Shown here piece by piece: positions 17,906 through 27,236 of a DNA stretch of 64,000 bases (positions within the stretch are counted from its first letter, which is position 1; each line of letters opens with the position of its first letter). Below the pieces are notes generated by a model that made no database searches, was not told the origin of the DNA, and saw nothing but the letters and a program-made list of their open reading frames with translations. Position numbers and translations under genes: made by a program. The stretch is from NCBI RefSeq assembly GCF_002157735.2, contig NZ_AP018689.1:434001-498000 (forward strand), in the 5' to 3' direction. The stretch comes from Vibrio aphrogenes (GTDB taxonomy: Bacteria; Pseudomonadota; Gammaproteobacteria; Enterobacterales; Vibrionaceae).

Positions 17906-20900
17906 TTACGGCCTCCAACTCTTCCTTGTTTGCGGCTTGTTTACGTTTTTGCAATACCGCTTTGTAATCACGAGGCATCACTTTTGCCAAGCGAGAGAGG
18001 TTATTGTCAAAATCAGCTAAGAATGCCTGCGCAACGGTACTTCCTGTGTACTCAACGTGCTTAGTGAGCATCTCTTTGATAAAGGTTTTATCTTCAGCTT
18101 CAATTGGATCGACATCAACCAACTCTGGGTTTAATTTCGTATTGAAATCCCCTTCTTTATCCCAGACATACGCCACACCGCCACTCATACCTGCGGCAAA
18201 GTTGCGGCCAGTTGAACCAAGGATAATCGCCGAGCCTCCAGTCATGTATTCACAACCGTGATCACCGACACCTTCCACTACCACGTGTGCACCTGAGTTA
18301 CGTACACAGAAACGCTCACCCGCCATACCGCGAATAAAGGATTCGCCAGAGGTTGCGCCGTAGAAACAGACGTTACCGACAACAATGTTATCTTCGGCGA
18401 CAACGGTTGCACGACGGTCAGGATAAAGCACTAAGGTGCCCCCTGATAGGCCTTTACCCCAATAGTCGTTGGCATCGCCTTCTACTTCAAACTTCACGCC
18501 TTTTGCTAAGAATGCGCCGAATGATTGACCAGCAGAACCAGTGAATTTCACATTCATTGGTTTTGGTAAGCCTTGGTCTTTGTACACTTTCGAAATTTCG
18601 TTCGACAGCATAGTACCGGTACTACGATCGGTATTGATGATAGGGAAGAGCGCTTCAACCGCTTCGCCTTTGGTTAGGGCAGGTTGTGCGACTTCAATCA
18701 ATTTGCGATCGAGGACTTGTTCTAAACCATGGTTTTGAGGTTTTTGGTTATAAACGCCATCTTCAGCACGTGGCTCTTGAATATAAAGCACAGGGCTAAG
18801 GTCAAGATTTTTGTATTTCCAATGTTGGATATCGTCACGAACTTTCAGTTTTTGTGATTGGCCGACCATTTCTTGGATGGTGCGGAAACCAAGCTCTGCC
18901 ATGATTTCACGTAAACCTTCTGCCATGTATTGGAAGAAGGTAACAACATCATCTACGCGGCCATCAAAACGTTCACGTAAGGTTTTGTTTTGTGTGGCAA
19001 TACCGACAGGGCAAGTATTTTTGTGACACTTACGCATCATGATACAGCCTTCAACTACTAACGCTGCGGTTGCCACGCCCCATTCTTCTGCGCCAAGTAG
19101 TGTCGCAATCGCTAGGTCACGCGGCGTTTTCATTTGGCCATCAGATTGCACGACGATGCGGTTACGCAAGCCGTTTTTCAGTAGCGTTTGATGTGTTTCG
19201 GCTAGGCCCAATTCCCATGGTAAACCTGTGTGGCGAATCGATGACATCGGTGATGCACCTGTACCACCATCAAAGCCTGCAATTAAAACTACATCTGCTT
19301 TGGCTTTCGCTACACCAGAGGCAATAGTACCAACACCAGCTTCCGATACCAGCTTAACGTTCACGCGGCTGTCACGGTTAGCATTTTTCAGATCGTAGAT
19401 CAGCTGAGCCAAATCCTCGATTGAGTAAATATCGTGGTGTGGTGGTGGAGAAATGAGACCGACTCCAGGAGTTGAGTGACGGGTTGCCCCGATCCAATCA
19501 TCGACTTTATCACCTGGTAGCTGGCCACCTTCACCTGGTTTTGCCCCTTGAGCCATTTTGATTTGTAGCTCATCAGCGTTAGTCAGGTAGTAAGAGGTTA
19601 CCCCGAAACGGCCAGATGCAACCTGTTTGATTGCAGAGCGTTCCCAGTCGCCATTGGCTTTCTTCTCAAAGCGAATTGGGTCTTCACCGCCTTCACCTGA
19701 GTTCGATTTTGCGCCAATACGGTTCATGGCAACAGCCAGTGTGGAGTGCGCTTCGTAGGAGATAGAACCAAAACTCATGGCTCCGGTAGCAAAGCGTTTG
19801 AGGATGCTTTCAATTGACTCGACTTCATCTAGCGGGATAGAACCGGCAGGATTTTTGATGAAATCTAATTGGCTGCGTAATGTCGCTGCGTTATCACCTT
19901 GATCATCCACCGTTTTCGCATATTGCTTAAACTGTGAGTAATCTTTATTACGAGTTGATTGTTGCAAGAGAGAGATGGTTTCAGGGTTAAACAAGTGTTT
20001 TTCACCACGTTGTTTCCACTGGTAAACCCCACCCACATCCAGCATTTGAATTGGGATTTCACGCGTTGGGTAGCCAACACGGTGACGGATCAACACTTCA
20101 CGAGCGATATCATCGATGGTTAAACCTTGAATACGTGAAACAGTACCGGTGAAGTATTTATCTACCACCGATTTACTGATCCCTAGCGCTTCAAAAATTT
20201 GCGCACCATGGTATGACTGTAAAGTTGAGATGCCCATCTTAGAGAAGATCTTCAATAGACCAGCATTGATGCCTTTACGGTAATTGTTGAAGTATTGCTC
20301 GGTTGAAATTTCAGGATCGAGTTTTTTCTTCTTCTGAAGATCCACGATCGTTTCTGTCACCAAGTATGGGTTAACCGCATTGGCACCATAGCCAACTAAA
20401 GTGGCAAAGTGGTGTGTTTCGCGGGCATCACCGGTTTCGATTACGATGTCACACTTGGCACGTAAGCCTTTACGGATAAGGTGATGGTGAACCGCACCTA
20501 CAGCTAACATCGCAGGAATTGCTGCGTGGTTAGAGTTGGTTGCACGGTCTGTCAGTAGAATGATCGAATAACCGTCGATCACTGCATCTTCTGCGTACTG
20601 ACAAATACGTTTCAGTGCACGTTCTAGTTTGCCCGGCTCTTCAGTGGCACGGAATACGATATCCAGTGTTTTGGCTTGCAAGTGTTCGTTATCAATCGCA
20701 CGTAATTTCTCAAGCTCATCGTTAGAGAGAACGGGCGACTCAAGCTCAACTTTTCGGCAGTGCTCTGGGGTTTCAGTTAACAGGTTATGGTCACGACCTA
20801 AGTAGGTGTTAAGTGACATCACCATACGCTCACGGATCGGGTCGATCGGTGGGTTAGTGACCTGAGCAAATAACTGCTTAAAGTAATGAGACAGGTGTTG

Positions 20901-22442
20901 TGATTGGTGTGATAACACCGCAAGAGGCCAGTCGGCACCCATGGACATCAAGGGTTCATAGCCTGTTTCCGCCAGAACATGGATGATGTCATTCACTTCT
21001 TCGCTAGTAATCCCAAATGCTTGTTGGTGTTGTAGCAGTTTCGCCGCCGAAGGCTGGTGGTGCATGTTATCTGCATCTGGCAGTGTTTTGAGTGTTAATA
21101 GATTGTCTTGTACCCATTGCTCATAAGGTTTGGCTTTTGCGATGGTATCTTTGACTTCTTCATCAGAAATGATGCGACCTTGTTCAAGGTCGGCAACAAA
21201 GATACGACCTGGTTGTAAGCGACCGCGGTATTCGATGTTTTCTGGTGCAATTTCTACCGCACCTGATTCTGATGCCATAACTAAGAAATTATCTTTAGTT
21301 ACCGTATAGCGAGATGGACGTAACCCATTACGGTCCAGTGTTGCCCCTACTTGAACACCATCAGTGAAACAAACAGAAGCCGGGCCATCCCAAGGTTCCA
21401 TGATATTGGCATGGTATTGGTAGAAGGCACGACGCGCTGGATCCATATTTTTATTTTCTTGCCAAGCTTCAGGGATTAACATCATTAAAGCGTGTGGCAA
21501 GCTACGGCCAGATAGAACAAGTAGCTCTAATGCCATATCGAAGTTTGATGAATCTGAACCGTTCTCTGAACAAATCGGCAATAGCATGTCGATTTCAGCT
21601 TTGGTGAAGAGATCCGATTCTAAAATAGCTTCGCGTGCTTTCATCCAGTTGAGGTTACCGCGAACCGTATTGATCTCACCATTGTGAGCGATGTAACGGA
21701 AAGGTTGAGCTAAACGCCAACGAGGGAACGTATTGGTTGAAAAGCGAGAGTGAACCAAGGCTAACGCGGTCACCATGGTTGGATTTTGCAGATCTAAGAA
21801 ATACTGAGGAACCTGATCTGTAGTTAGCTGGCCTTTGTAGACTAGCGTTTTATACGAAAGTGAGTTGATGTAGAAATCGTCACCAATGTTGGAAACTGAC
21901 TCTAAACAGACTCGAACGGTATAGTTACGTAATACGTACAGTTTACGTTCAAGTTCTTCTGGCTCTGTACTTGGGCCACCAGAAATGAAAACATGCTCAA
22001 ACTGAGGTTCTGTGCTCAGTGGATCTTCGCCAATCATAGAGTTGTCGACGGGGAGAACACGGTAACCTAAGATCTCAAGATCAAGGCGTTTGGCATTACG
22101 TTCAAGAATATCGCGGCATTGTTGGCGCTTGTGTTCATCTTTAGGGAAAAGAACCACACCAACACCGTATTTTTCAAAAGAAGGTAACTTGATACTAAGT
22201 TTAACTGCTTCTTCTAATAGAAATTCGTGAGGTTTTTGTAGCAGAATACCCGCACCATCACCACTACAGGGGTCACAACCTTGACCACCTCGGTGTTCCA
22301 TTCGGGCTAGCATATCGAGTGCTTGAGTAACTACCGCGTGGGATTTACGGTTTTTTAAGTGAGCAACAAAACCGATTCCACAGGCATCATGCTCCAGCTC
22401 GGGAGTGTACAATCCTTGTGTACTGTGCTCTCTACTTACCAT
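17898..22442 (-). CDS. gltB: Glutamate synthase [NADPH] large subunit
   Basis: GltB transfers the glutamine amide to 2-oxoglutarate, giving two glutamates. From ATG 22442 (GGAAGGA eight bases upstream) it is 1514 aa. A short propeptide precedes Cys21 (EHDACGIGF), the expected N-terminal nucleophile of the class II amidotransferase domain. The central and FMN-binding synthase domains follow, with 3Fe-4S cysteines in CIMMRKCHKNTCPVG, and the GXGXG beta-helix is C-terminal. An in-frame start 15 codons upstream lacks a ribosome site. Ammonia assimilation is its role. Confidence 0.96.
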   Translation of the reverse strand: MVSREHSTQGLYTPELEHDACGIGFVAHLKNRKSHAVVTQALDMLARMEHRGGQGCDPCSGDGAGILLQKPHEFLLEEAVKLSIKLPSFEKYGVGVVLFPKDEHKRQQCRDILERNAKRLDLEILGYRVLPVDNSMIGEDPLSTEPQFEHVFISGGPSTEPEELERKLYVLRNYTVRVCLESVSNIGDDFYINSLSYKTLVYKGQLTTDQVPQYFLDLQNPTMVTALALVHSRFSTNTFPRWRLAQPFRYIAHNGEINTVRGNLNWMKAREAILESDLFTKAEIDMLLPICSENGSDSSNFDMALELLVLSGRSLPHALMMLIPEAWQENKNMDPARRAFYQYHANIMEPWDGPASVCFTDGVQVGATLDRNGLRPSRYTVTKDNFLVMASESGAVEIAPENIEYRGRLQPGRIFVADLEQGRIISDEEVKDTIAKAKPYEQWVQDNLLTLKTLPDADNMHHQPSAAKLLQHQQAFGITSEEVNDIIHVLAETGYEPLMSMGADWPLAVLSHQSQHLSHYFKQLFAQVTNPPIDPIRERMVMSLNTYLGRDHNLLTETPEHCRKVELESPVLSNDELEKLRAIDNEHLQAKTLDIVFRATEEPGKLERALKRICQYAEDAVIDGYSIILLTDRATNSNHAAIPAMLAVGAVHHHLIRKGLRAKCDIVIETGDARETHHFATLVGYGANAVNPYLVTETIVDLQKKKKLDPEISTEQYFNNYRKGINAGLLKIFSKMGISTLQSYHGAQIFEALGISKSVVDKYFTGTVSRIQGLTIDDIAREVLIRHRVGYPTREIPIQMLDVGGVYQWKQRGEKHLFNPETISLLQQSTRNKDYSQFKQYAKTVDDQGDNAATLRSQLDFIKNPAGSIPLDEVESIESILKRFATGAMSFGSISYEAHSTLAVAMNRIGAKSNSGEGGEDPIRFEKKANGDWERSAIKQVASGRFGVTSYYLTNADELQIKMAQGAKPGEGGQLPGDKVDDWIGATRHSTPGVGLISPPPHHDIYSIEDLAQLIYDLKNANRDSRVNVKLVSEAGVGTIASGVAKAKADVVLIAGFDGGTGASPMSSIRHTGLPWELGLAETHQTLLKNGLRNRIVVQSDGQMKTPRDLAIATLLGAEEWGVATAALVVEGCIMMRKCHKNTCPVGIATQNKTLRERFDGRVDDVVTFFQYMAEGLREIMAELGFRTIQEMVGQSQKLKVRDDIQHWKYKNLDLSPVLYIQEPRAEDGVYNQKPQNHGLEQVLDRKLIEVAQPALTKGEAVEALFPIINTDRSTGTMLSNEISKVYKDQGLPKPMNVKFTGSAGQSFGAFLAKGVKFEVEGDANDYWGKGLSGGTLVLYPDRRATVVAEDNIVVGNVCFYGATSGESFIRGMAGERFCVRNSGAHVVVEGVGDHGCEYMTGGSAIILGSTGRNFAAGMSGGVAYVWDKEGDFNTKLNPELVDVDPIEAEDKTFIKEMLTKHVEYTGSTVAQAFLADFDNNLSRLAKVMPRDYKAVLQKRKQAANKEELEAVNG

Positions 22443-23121
22443 AGGTACATCCTTCCAAGTTAAATAGCAGCTATTGATTCGCTTCAATGCGTTTCGTTAT
22501 AGCCGCTTTGTCCTTTTATTTACTTATAATCTTCAGCTTACGTCGACATTGCTCGGTCTAGTAAGTGCGATTCCTTTCAACCATTCGCAGAAAAGTATTT
22601 GCGAAAAAAGCGGTTCCTTAGTTCCTTTTATATCCGTTTCAACACATAATTAGTGTTTTATGCTGTTTTAAAAGGAAGTGCTAGCGATTTACTCCTGAGT
22701 TTTGGCGTGATTCCTATCACGAAAACACAGAATCGTTCACCCATCCTACATTTTTGTACTATGTAATTCCAACGAAAGTTAAATAAATTTGTTTATTTTT
22801 TTCACATATTTTGCATATTAAAAGAACAAAATGTCGATGATGTTGAATTTTATGCATTTTAAGTGAATGTTTATTTGTTTTTGTTAATGCGATGTTAGGG
22901 TGAATCATTGAGCGAGTCGTGTACCTTAATTGTCACGCCTCATGTTGATGCTAAGTGAAAGTAAGGGGAAATAACTCAAGGCTTTTTAGTGTTTTGAATG
23001 ATATAAAAGGGTGGTTTAAGCAATAGGATTATCATGGTTTTAGTTAACCAGTCATCGCTTTGGTTTTATCTTTTCATTACCTCATTTATCAAATTAACTA
23101 GCTGTCTGAGCGGAATGTATC
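22443..23121. other. Divergent control region between gltB and arcB
   Basis: About 680 AT-rich bases carry promoters for two divergent genes and no convincing coding frame. Visible structure: a CRP-like site at 22706-22721 and an inverted repeat TTCGCA (22584-22589) with TGCGAA (22600-22605). A 131-codon frame overlapping the arcB start resembles no family and is taken as chance. Confidence 0.5.
22706..22721. promoter_or_regulatory. CRP-like site upstream of gltB and arcB
   Basis: CGTGATTCCTATCACG is a perfect 6-bp inverted repeat with the GTGA-N6-TCAC core of CRP sites; only the outermost T/A pair differs from consensus. It lies about 265 bases before gltB and 400 before arcB, so its target is unclear. 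Confidence 0.4.
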
Positions 23122-25533
23122 ATGAAATTAATAAAAAAATTGGCTCAATATTATGTCGATCTGCTTGTGAAGTTAGGCATGGTTCGTTTTTCCATGTTGC
23201 TGGCACTGGCTTTCGTTTGTTTTTCAGTGCTCTTACAAGCCGTTGTCAGCATGATCTGGCTGGGCGAAGTAGAAAATATTGTCATTATTCGTTCTATTTT
23301 CTTCGGGATCTTAATCACCCCTTGGGCGGTGTATTTTCTAACAGTGGTTGTGGATCAATTAGAAGAGTCACGCCAGCGGCTGAGCAAAATGGTGGAAAAG
23401 CTCAAAAATATGCGTCAGCGCGATCATGAGCTGAATTTAGAACTGCAACAAAATATCCATAAATTAAATCAGCAAATCGCCGAAAGGGTCAAAGCGGAAG
23501 CAGCGCGTCTTGAAATGATGCAAGACTTAAAAAATGAAGTTTATCAAAGAGAGAAAACCCAAGTGGAGCTAGCGGAAAGAACGGCTTTGCTGCGCTCTTT
23601 TTTAGATTCCTCTCCAGATCTTATTTATTACCGAAATACCGAAGGGGTGTTTTCTGGTTGTAATAAGGCTTTTGAAGAGCTGACCGGGTTAACCGAAAAT
23701 GAGTTGGTGGGGCTATCTATTTATGATGTGTATAAAGACATCCATACGCTCCACCAAATCGAAATCACAGATAAAGAAGTTTTTGATTCTAACCGAGAAT
23801 TGGCTTACGACATTTGGTTAGAGTACCCCAATGGTGAAAAAGCCTACTTTGAATTTAGGAAGTTGCCATTTTACAACAAGTCGAAACAGTTGCTTGGTTT
23901 GGTAGGGTTTGGACGAAATATTACCGACCGTAAGGCTTATCAAGATGCGTTAGTGAAAGCGAGCCAAGATAAAACCACCTTTATTTCGACGATCAGTCAC
24001 GAACTTCGTACGCCATTAAATGGGATTGTCGGTTTAAGTCGTATTTTGCTGGACTCTAAGTTGGATCAAGAGCAACGCCAATATATGCAAACCATTAATA
24101 TCAGCGCGATCACATTGGGCCATATTTTTAATGATGTGATCGATTTAGATAAGTTAGATCGTACACAATTGGAGTTATTACCAACGGATACGGATTTTCA
24201 AAGTTTTATCAGCGATATTGAAACAATCTCTGGATTAATGGCCGAGCAAAAAGGATTAAGTTTTGAATTAGACCGGTTAACGGAATTACCGACAGCGATT
24301 TCAGTCGATGCGACCCGTTTACGTCAAGTGCTGTGGAACTTACTGAATAATGCCATGAAGTTTACGAAAGAAGGTGGTGTGACCGTCAATGTCAGCGCAG
24401 ATTTTGATGATCAATTTGCCGATATTATTTTTGAAATTGAAGACACTGGTATCGGTATTCCAGAATCTGAAATCGATAATATTTTTGGTATGTATTATCA
24501 AGTGAAATCCGGTAAAGATAATTTGCATGCAGTTGGGACGGGCATTGGTTTGGCGGTTTCGAAAGAATTTGCTCGCCGTATGGGCGGTGATATCACGGTG
24601 ACAAGTGAGCTAGGCTTTGGTTGTACTTTTACGGTTTCTATTCATGTTCCGATTGCGCATCTTCCTGATGTTACTGACAAAGTAAAAACACAAAAAAGCT
24701 TACGTATTTTTATGGTGGAAGACATCGCCTTAAACATTACGGTGGCTCGTTCGGTATTAGAAAACTTAGGGCATACGGTTGAGATCGCCATGTCAGGAGA
24801 AGAAGCATTAGAGAAGTTTGCACCTGAGCAGTTTGATTTGGTGTTTCTTGATATTCAATTACCCGATATGACAGGTTTTGATATCGCTCAACAGCTGAGA
24901 AAGCAATACACTGATTTACCACCACTGGTGGCTTTGACAGCAAATTTATTGAAAAATAAGCAAGAATATATTGATAAAGGAATGGATGACGCAATAAGTA
25001 AGCCATTGTCGGTGAAAGATATTTATCAGGTGATTAATAAGTTTTCGCCAAGTTTACCATCCAGAGATGCGGTCAGTTCTCAATTGATTGTCGAGGAGAA
25101 GAAAGAGTCTGAACCTGTGTCTGAGTGTCAAAATAGTACGAACCAACCCCAACAGCTCACACCATCAGATGAGATCATCGATCAAGATATGCTCTTGATG
25201 TATTTAGAGATTGTTGGCACACAAGCGGTATTAGACAGTGTCGCGATGTTTGAGCGAGCTATGCCGGAATATATGACGTTATTGAATCAGTATTTACAAG
25301 ATAAAGATGACGACAACCTTGTGTCTGAGGCGCATAAAATTAAAGGGGCGGCAGGCTCGGTGGGGCTGCAAAGGATACAAGCTTTAGCCCAATTGGCTCA
25401 AACGCCAGAGTCACCACAATGGCGTGAGAAAGTGGCTTCTTGGGTGGCAAGTATCGAGCGTTATTATCAACAAGATATTGAATTATTAAAGCAATGGATT
25501 CAACAACAAAAGATGAGTAAAAAGTCGCAATAG
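23122..25533 (+). CDS. arcB: Aerobic respiration control sensor histidine kinase ArcB
   Basis: This tripartite hybrid kinase responds to the quinone pool and phosphorylates ArcA. The 803 aa comprise two membrane helices (about 24-45 and 57-78), a coiled coil, a PAS domain (155-275), the kinase core with His293 in STISHELRTPLNG, an ATPase domain (NNAMKF, DTGIGIP), a receiver domain with the VFLDIQLPDM aspartate, and a C-terminal Hpt domain (EAHKIKGAAGSVG). Cys180 (FSGCNKA) matches the E. coli redox cysteine, but the second, C241 in E. coli, is Tyr242 here (EKAYFEFRK). It converges on arcA. Confidence 0.96.
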   Translation: MKLIKKLAQYYVDLLVKLGMVRFSMLLALAFVCFSVLLQAVVSMIWLGEVENIVIIRSIFFGILITPWAVYFLTVVVDQLEESRQRLSKMVEKLKNMRQRDHELNLELQQNIHKLNQQIAERVKAEAARLEMMQDLKNEVYQREKTQVELAERTALLRSFLDSSPDLIYYRNTEGVFSGCNKAFEELTGLTENELVGLSIYDVYKDIHTLHQIEITDKEVFDSNRELAYDIWLEYPNGEKAYFEFRKLPFYNKSKQLLGLVGFGRNITDRKAYQDALVKASQDKTTFISTISHELRTPLNGIVGLSRILLDSKLDQEQRQYMQTINISAITLGHIFNDVIDLDKLDRTQLELLPTDTDFQSFISDIETISGLMAEQKGLSFELDRLTELPTAISVDATRLRQVLWNLLNNAMKFTKEGGVTVNVSADFDDQFADIIFEIEDTGIGIPESEIDNIFGMYYQVKSGKDNLHAVGTGIGLAVSKEFARRMGGDITVTSELGFGCTFTVSIHVPIAHLPDVTDKVKTQKSLRIFMVEDIALNITVARSVLENLGHTVEIAMSGEEALEKFAPEQFDLVFLDIQLPDMTGFDIAQQLRKQYTDLPPLVALTANLLKNKQEYIDKGMDDAISKPLSVKDIYQVINKFSPSLPSRDAVSSQLIVEEKKESEPVSECQNSTNQPQQLTPSDEIIDQDMLLMYLEIVGTQAVLDSVAMFERAMPEYMTLLNQYLQDKDDDNLVSEAHKIKGAAGSVGLQRIQALAQLAQTPESPQWREKVASWVASIERYYQQDIELLKQWIQQQKMSKKSQ

Positions 25534-25541
25534 CAAGAAAT

Positions 25542-25571
25542 AAAAAAGCCTCATTGTGAGTGCAATGAGGC
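25542..25571 (-). terminator. Terminator between arcB and arcA
   Basis: GCCTCATTG (25548-25556) pairs with CAATGAGGC (25563-25571) around a 6-nt loop. On the minus strand a T-run follows, so it chiefly ends arcA transcripts; on the plus strand the T-run is poor. Confidence 0.8.
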
Positions 25572-25612
25572 TTGAGCATTATGCAAGAGTAAGACGCTGC
25601 AATGGCAAGGTC

Positions 25613-26329
25613 TTATTCGGCTAGATCACCACAAAAGCGGTAGCCTTCACCATGGATCGTAGCAATGATTTCAGGGGTGTCTGCAACGGATTCAAAATGT
25701 TTACGAATACGACGAATTGTCACATCCACAGTACGGTCATGAGGTTTTAGTTCACGTCCGGTCATTTTTTTCAGTAAGTCAGCACGAGTTTGAATCTTGC
25801 CTGGGTTTTCACAAAAGTGTAGCAACGCTCGGAACTCTGAACGAGGTAACTTGTAGCTATCACCCATTGGATTGATCAAAGAACGACTGTTAATATCCAG
25901 CGTCCAACCATTAAATTCGTATTTTTCTACGACACGTTTTTCTTCTTGTGCATCACCTTGACTCATTGAACGATGCAATAAGTTACGTGCACGAATGGTT
26001 AATTCACGTGGGTTAAATGGTTTAGTGATGTAATCATCTGCACCAATTTCTAAACCTAAAATCTTATCGACTTCATTGTCACGTCCAGTTAAGAACATCA
26101 GAGCAACATTCGCTTGCTCTCTCAATTCTCGAGCAAGAAGCAAGCCATTTTTGCCTGGTAGATTAATATCCATGATCACTAAGTTAATAGGGTTTTCAGA
26201 CAGTATTTGGTGCATAGTATCGCCGTCAATGGCTTCAAAAACTGTATATCCTTCTGCTTCAAAAATAGTCTTCAGCGTATTGCGTGTGACTTGTTCATCT
26301 TCAACGATAAGAATTTGTGGGGTATGCAT
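25613..26329 (-). CDS. arcA: Two-component response regulator ArcA
   Basis: ArcA is an OmpR-class regulator that represses aerobic respiration genes and activates fermentative ones when phosphorylated by ArcB. The 238 aa have a receiver domain with the acidic pair EDE near 11-13, phospho-acceptor Asp in [13 protein letters not shown] (Asp54) and Lys in [12 protein letters not shown], then a winged-helix domain ([14 protein letters not shown]). It lies convergent to its partner kinase gene. A perfect FNR box lies 240 bases upstream. Confidence 0.97.
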   Translation of the reverse strand: MHTPQILIVEDEQVTRNTLKTIFEAEGYTVFEAIDGDTMHQILSENPINLVIMDINLPGKNGLLLARELREQANVALMFLTGRDNEVDKILGLEIGADDYITKPFNPRELTIRARNLLHRSMSQGDAQEEKRVVEKYEFNGWTLDINSRSLINPMGDSYKLPRSEFRALLHFCENPGKIQTRADLLKKMTGRELKPHDRTVDVTIRRIRKHFESVADTPEIIATIHGEGYRFCGDLAE

Positions 26330-27044
26330 AGGAGTACCTAAATCATGACTTTAAATAATTTATAAATCTTGGAAAAAAATATTATGTTATTAAAAACTTC
26401 ATTATGAACAATATAGTCAATGAATCATTATTAGGCATTAATGAGGTTGATTAATTAAGCCTGGAAATATTGAAAAAGCTTGGCTAATGTTTTGTCCACT
26501 TATGATATTGAGTCTACCGTCTTAACAGCTTGCTAACAATATGTGTCTATGAGCTATTATCAAGTTTGTTGATTTGCATCAATCAGTTCTATAAATGGAT
26601 GTTTAAAAAGACCAAGTTTACGCTAACGTGCATATAACAAATTTGATCTTTTGCGGTTATGTTAAGGATGATGAGAGTATTTTTATGCATCATGCATGAT
26701 CTGAATTAGGTGGTGTTTGGAGTTAGCCTTAAATTGATTTGGGGTTAACGCATTAAGAGGCAGTCTTTTTACATGCACATACAGCTTCTTATAAAGATGA
26801 ATAGCAACTGAGTTGATTCTCGTGTGATAATTCCTGTATAGAACAAAAGTTTCTTACAGGGGATAATGGCTAATTAAATTATAGCTCTATCTTGATGTGT
26901 TGATTTTTTTAATTTTTTATTTTGAATCTCCCTTTTTTTTTAGAAGGTTGTTCAAGTTAGTTTTCATTCTGTAGTTGATAATTTTTATGACCTTTATCGC
27001 TATATTGGAACGAATTAGGAATAAATCGAACTTTTGATTGACTC
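26330..27044. other. Intergenic region between arcA and the thr leader
   Basis: This AT-rich stretch of about 700 bases separates the divergent arcA and thr operons. No open frame with a recognisable product is present. It contains the FNR box at 26569-26582 and, at its right end, the thr promoter. Nothing else is recognised. Confidence 0.5.
26569..26582. promoter_or_regulatory. FNR box upstream of arcA
   Basis: TTGATTTGCATCAA is a perfect match to the FNR consensus TTGAT-N4-ATCAA. It lies 240 bases before the arcA start codon. In E. coli arcA is activated by FNR under anaerobiosis, so the same control is likely here. The exact spacing to a promoter could not be fixed. Confidence 0.7.
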
Positions 27045-27066
27045 TTGACAGTTAAGTCGGTAAATC
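27038..27066 (+). promoter_or_regulatory. Candidate thr operon promoter
   Basis: TTGACT (27038-27043) and a weak TAAATC (27061-27066) are 17 bases apart, giving a start near 27073 and a 25-nt leader before the leader peptide. An overlapping TTGACA at 27045-27050 has no suitably spaced -10. Confidence 0.35.
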
Positions 27067-27097
27067 TAAGGGCAGTTACTAAGAAAAGTTAAGAAAT

Positions 27098-27172
27098 ATG
27101 ATGTTTATCAATAGCACTGCGATTATGACCACCATTATTACCGACACCATGTATGTTGGGGCAGGCTGGTAA
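27098..27172 (+). CDS. thrL: Threonine operon leader peptide
   Basis: A 24-codon frame starts with two ATGs and ends TAA, 13 bases before the left arm of the attenuator. It contains five Thr and four Ile codons, including the block TTIITDT at residues 11-17. E. coli ThrL has the same kind of Thr/Ile cluster and also ends shortly before the terminator; the endings GAGW here and GAG in E. coli are alike. Ribosome stalling on these codons would sense both amino acids. It was too short for usual gene finding. An IS element now lies between it and thrA. Confidence 0.85.
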   Translation: MMFINSTAIMTTIITDTMYVGAGW

Positions 27173-27184
27173 GCGAAAGTTTTC

Positions 27185-27201
27185 AAAAAAAGGCCTGTAT
27201 C
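27185..27201 (+). terminator. Thr attenuator, left arm (split by IS insertion)
   Basis: AAAAAAAGGCCTGTATC is the exact reverse complement of 28639-28655. The two arms would form a 17-bp stem with a 6-nt loop (CCACCA) and seven terminal T's. The IS element at 27206-28633 now separates them, so the terminator should no longer form efficiently. Confidence 0.85.
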
Positions 27202-27236
27202 CCACTGAAGTGACCCCTTAAAGTTGGACATTTCTG

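Noticed and set aside
23034..23429. 131-codon frame overlapping the arcB start
   Set aside because: It shares most of its length with arcB in another phase; arcB matches its family from residue 1.
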